Of a stretch of DNA of 64,000 nucleotides, positions 1-64,000 are shown piece by piece. Each line of letters begins with the position of its first letter. The stretch's first letter is position 1. The notes beneath the pieces are model-generated. The model ran no database searches. It had not been told where the DNA came from and saw nothing but the letters and a program-made list of their open reading frames with translations. The stretch comes from Amblyomma americanum (lineage: Eukaryota > Arthropoda > Arachnida > Ixodida > Ixodidae): assembly GCF_052857255.1 (NCBI RefSeq), contig NC_135500.1, forward strand, positions 105,223,048 to 105,287,047. Reading direction: 5' to 3'. Made by a program: the position numbers and the translations under genes.

Positions 1-478
1 AGAAGAACAGATAAGTCTTGTAAGTTTTTTTTTCTCCAACGACAGCTTCGCCGCTCAGTGCCTGTCTTACAAATGTTTATTAGTAGACATCAGGTGGAAA
101 ACTGGATCTTAAAACGCCGCAAAACACTTCGAAACGTTCTTTGGACGCTGAGTGAGAGAATACACAGCGGTTGTAAGTAGTTTGTGAGAAAGACGTGACA
201 GCAGTACGTCTTGCATTCATTGAGCGGACACCTGAACCGGTAAGTGAAGGAAGGGATAAGGGTAGAGATTAAAAAAGAGCAGGCAGCTGGGGAGGGGGGG
301 GGGGGGGCTTTTATTTATATCCTCGCCGATATTTCCGTCTTACAGAATACTGCGTAGGAGTACTGAGTTATTCTCTATCTGCCTTTGTCGAGAGGCTCGC
401 ACCAGGCGTCTCCACGGTATACATTTCTCCACCAGCGAGCTTCAGTGATGCAATAAAATGCAAATGTTTTTTTTGAAG

Positions 479-61293
<60,815 letters not shown>

Positions 61294-64000
61294 GTGAGAA
61301 AACCGTAGTTCTTAATTTATCGCGAGTCGTGCGGTTCTTATGCTGAAAGTCTATATGAGACTATTAAAACTAAGATTTCCTTCATATCCTGGTGATGTTT
61401 CGTGCCAGTGTAAAAACAGTCACACGATGCGCTTTAAGATATAAAGCTAGTGAATAAGCTATATTAGTGTAAGTTTTCGAAGATTACATTTTCAAAAACA
61501 GTATCCAATAAAAAAACTGTAGCTTGGCTGGCCACGGAGATACGAATAGTGTTGTTAAAACTCAAATCGAACATGAATCGACATGTTTAGAATATTCAGA
61601 AATATAGCCGTTATTCGTACAAAAGGAATAATCGTATCAAACAGCAAAGTGGTAACGGAAAATAAATTTATTGCTGTGGCTCTCAAAAGGCGCAAAGGGA
61701 ATCTCTTCTAGAGGGCGCGAAACACAATTAGTATATGCAAGCCCGTAAACTCTATGACCATCATGTCGTGCGCAGTGGAAACTACTGGAAAACTGCCATT
61801 TACTCCTGATGACATTGAATAATTAGCGCCGCAACTTATTAGATGAGAGGGGGGAGAGTGACCTACCACCCAGTAACCTCCTAGAGCGGAAATAATATCA
61901 TCATTTGCTAAGCCTTCCTGAGCACTGTCGCGTCGCTTAATTTGGGATGCCTTGTATGAAAATTATAGACGTCGCAACACGAATGGTTCACATCGCGGAG
62001 GCCCGCGTAGTCCGACCACGGGAGCTTGTTGTGCGACGTCAGCTTGTACCCTGTTTCTGAAGTACTCGTCGAAGAAAGACATGGCATGCTTCAGTCGAAA
62101 CTCGTGTAAATTCTTCGAAAGCTATAGGAGAATTTGAGCGCAAATTCCATTCGTTTCGGATAGTTTTGAATAAGTTTGAAAGTAAGCTGCAGCATATTTT
62201 AAGCAGAGCTTTTGGACGCTGTAATAATCGTGCTGCAGGCGTGGCTAAAAGAAACTGATGACACGAGGTCTGACTCCCGGTTAGGTCTTTAATTATCTTG
62301 GTACATAAATAAAAAATAATGGGCAAACCTGGAAAACAAAAACATAATAAAAACGCGTCAATCCCGCCATTATTGTACTGTTTTCGGTCAGTGATAGTAC
62401 AGCATAAGTCGGTTTCTTCTACGATCCATGTGCTACAAACAGTTATTACTGTACCTGTAGATTTATGCACGTGTCAAGCTACCAAGTACATGTACGTGCG
62501 GCAATGCACAGCCAGATTAGTGCGGCCGGCAGAAGTTGCTACATACGCATTCACTCGGAGGCAGTCGTTCACACACCGACCTGTTTGGCAGATGTACACA
62601 CGAGAACAAGAAAGTGGACTTCGTACATCACTGCCACCAGGAATTTTCTGAATTTTAGCCGATACTGCTTGCCACGTGCCCGTCTTATTTCATGCCTCAG
62701 TAACAGCACTACGCGGGTAGCAGAGGAAACCAACGTGTGCGCCAGCCCTTTCTCACACTGTGTCCTCGTGATGCAAGGCCCCATGGACATTAGGGGGCAG
62801 AGTGGACGAAAAGTAAAAAAAAAAGAAAAACATACCTTTTTTACTTGCATGTCGTTCAAGCTACGTGCACTGATTCGAACTGTTCATTTGCTACAGGTAG
62901 ATGAGTCTGCGCGGTAAGCCTAATGATAAGCGTCCAGCGCAAACACAGAAACTATTACGATGCAATGTTCCAGCATACGCCCGTATTTTTCTTTGAAGGC
63001 TTAGAGCAGGCAGCTCTACTAATTTACAGATATGTAATACTATATGTACTCTAAAAGGACCCACAATGAAGCCACGCAAATCTCTCTCTTCCTAGACAGA
63101 TATCACATATCATATCTTCGAAGACTCCGATGCACTCATTTCTTCATGACAAGCTGTTGTGTCTGGTTTTGAGCAAGAATAGACCTTAACTACTCTGCCG
63201 TCCCTTAAGTTTGTGAGAAGTGTTTTGTAAAAAAAACGGGAACCAGGCACTTCGGAGGAACCACGAAGCATGTTTCGTTTCAGCACAGCACAAGTATTTT
63301 TCGGAATGGTTCAATGTGTTCTCTGGAAAACGGGAAAAAGGACAGCGTTCCTGACAAAATAGTTACAATGGGCGGAGGAGAAGCTCTTGTTCCCTAAGAG
63401 ACATCTGTCAATAAGTTTTTTTGTTCATTTAAATATACGAAACAGAGAAATTAGATATATCTAATGGGAGACCAACCAAGCAAAAATCTGGGGCGGATAT
63501 TAAGAGCGTGCAGGCGGCATATTCTTCAATGGCATGCTTGCTGCTTGCTAGAACACAGCTGCGATATTCGGCTGCGTCTTCATTTCGACGTCGAAGCATA
63601 CACACGCAGCGGTTTGGCCAGATACTAATGAAGCAGAACTCCTTGCATTCTGCTCCGTGCTTGTTTCGTGCGATATGAGTTGGAAAGTGCTGTCTGTCTC
63701 CAGCTGTTGAAGAAACAGCATTCCCTTTCGCAAACCAATTTCCAAAGCATGAAAAATAAAAATTCGTTGGAGGCACATAGATATTTCTTAACTGCAGGAA
63801 GGCGAAAGCTCTTTGTGACTCATAGCACTGATTTGAATTTGCCGCGCTTTAATTTATTCCACGACAGAGGAGAAAAGCAGCTGGCGCGAGCGTGGCAGAG
63901 AAATCACGGGGTCTAAAATGTAACCGACGGACTCGAGTATGAGCCATTAAAGGCTTTCGCCTTAATAGTATATTTAAGTTCATTTTGCTGTATGCAGTGA
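61294..64000. other. Intron 19 to window end, no recognised exon
   Basis: No MAM start (C-x-F-E...C-x-W), LDLa, EGF or membrane-like exon in phase 1 could be found. The next coding exon should lie beyond the window. Confidence 0.5.

Noticed and set aside
62465..62917. 150-codon plus ORF with an AG at its head, as a possible next exon after exon 19
   Set aside because: Composition and Cys spacing do not match MAM, LDLa or EGF, it ends in a Lys run from an A tract, and no good donor follows.

Overview
The window looks like arthropod nuclear DNA, most probably from a hard tick (Ixodidae). It has split genes with consensus splice sites, very sparse coding sequence, long (GT)n tracts, and a dense load of LINEs, tRNA-derived SINEs, MITE-like foldbacks and one Gypsy LTR element. 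The tick assignment rests on my recollection of repeat families (tRNA-headed SINEs and I-type LINE 3' ends of tick type) and is inference, not a search result.

The only host gene I can support is one large plus-strand gene that enters before base 1 and leaves after base 64000. I assembled it from 19 exons between 479 and 61293, plus one candidate 33-nt microexon at 51300-51332. Every exon-exon junction keeps reading frame (phase series 1-0-1-1-0-0-1-1-0-1-1-0-0-1-1-1-1-2-0-1). Together the exons encode about 900 residues that fold into consecutive MAM (meprin/A5/RPTP-mu) domains. These are the C-terminal half of domain A, then B, C, D, E and F complete or nearly so, joined by short linkers. 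No LDLa, EGF or membrane segment is visible here. The product is therefore an extracellular tandem-MAM adhesion or receptor-type protein, or the MAM part of a larger protein such as the MAM/LDLa family. Coding sequence is only about 4 percent of the window. Most exons are too short or too fragmented to appear as ordinary ORFs.

The introns hold the rest. The 11.8-kb intron 7012-18787 has a (GT)n tract, a tick-type SINE and LINE 3' ends. It also holds an antisense LINE split in two by a young Gypsy LTR retrotransposon (10541-15790; LTRs about 1.3 percent diverged outside their internal GT tract; CTCG flanking repeat; gag-protease-RT-RNase H ORF of 1040 codons with no integrase). A short LINE fragment with a GAT tail follows. 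The next introns carry an RTE-type LINE relic (20395-21700), a MITE with a SINE inside (23135-23460), an I-type LINE with RNase H (23590-25040), a second SINE (28318-28580), and an 885-bp alternating purine-pyrimidine tract (30106-30990) containing 736 bp of uninterrupted TG. Further on are an antisense RNase H-bearing LINE (37030-38575), a TIR element (38797-39993), a dead mariner-like transposase (40360-41615), a near-perfect foldback 45 bp after an exon (48398-48716), and a nearly intact CR1/L2-like LINE (about 54600-58457). That last LINE has a 2A-like ribosome-skipping motif at the head of its ORF1; one stop codon interrupts this motif and another interrupts ORF2.

The best leads are the hidden tandem-MAM gene, its probable GC-AG intron, the divergent-cysteine domain E with a fused D/E exon, the microexon, the integrase-less young Gypsy element, the 2A motif in the LINE, and the giant GT tract.
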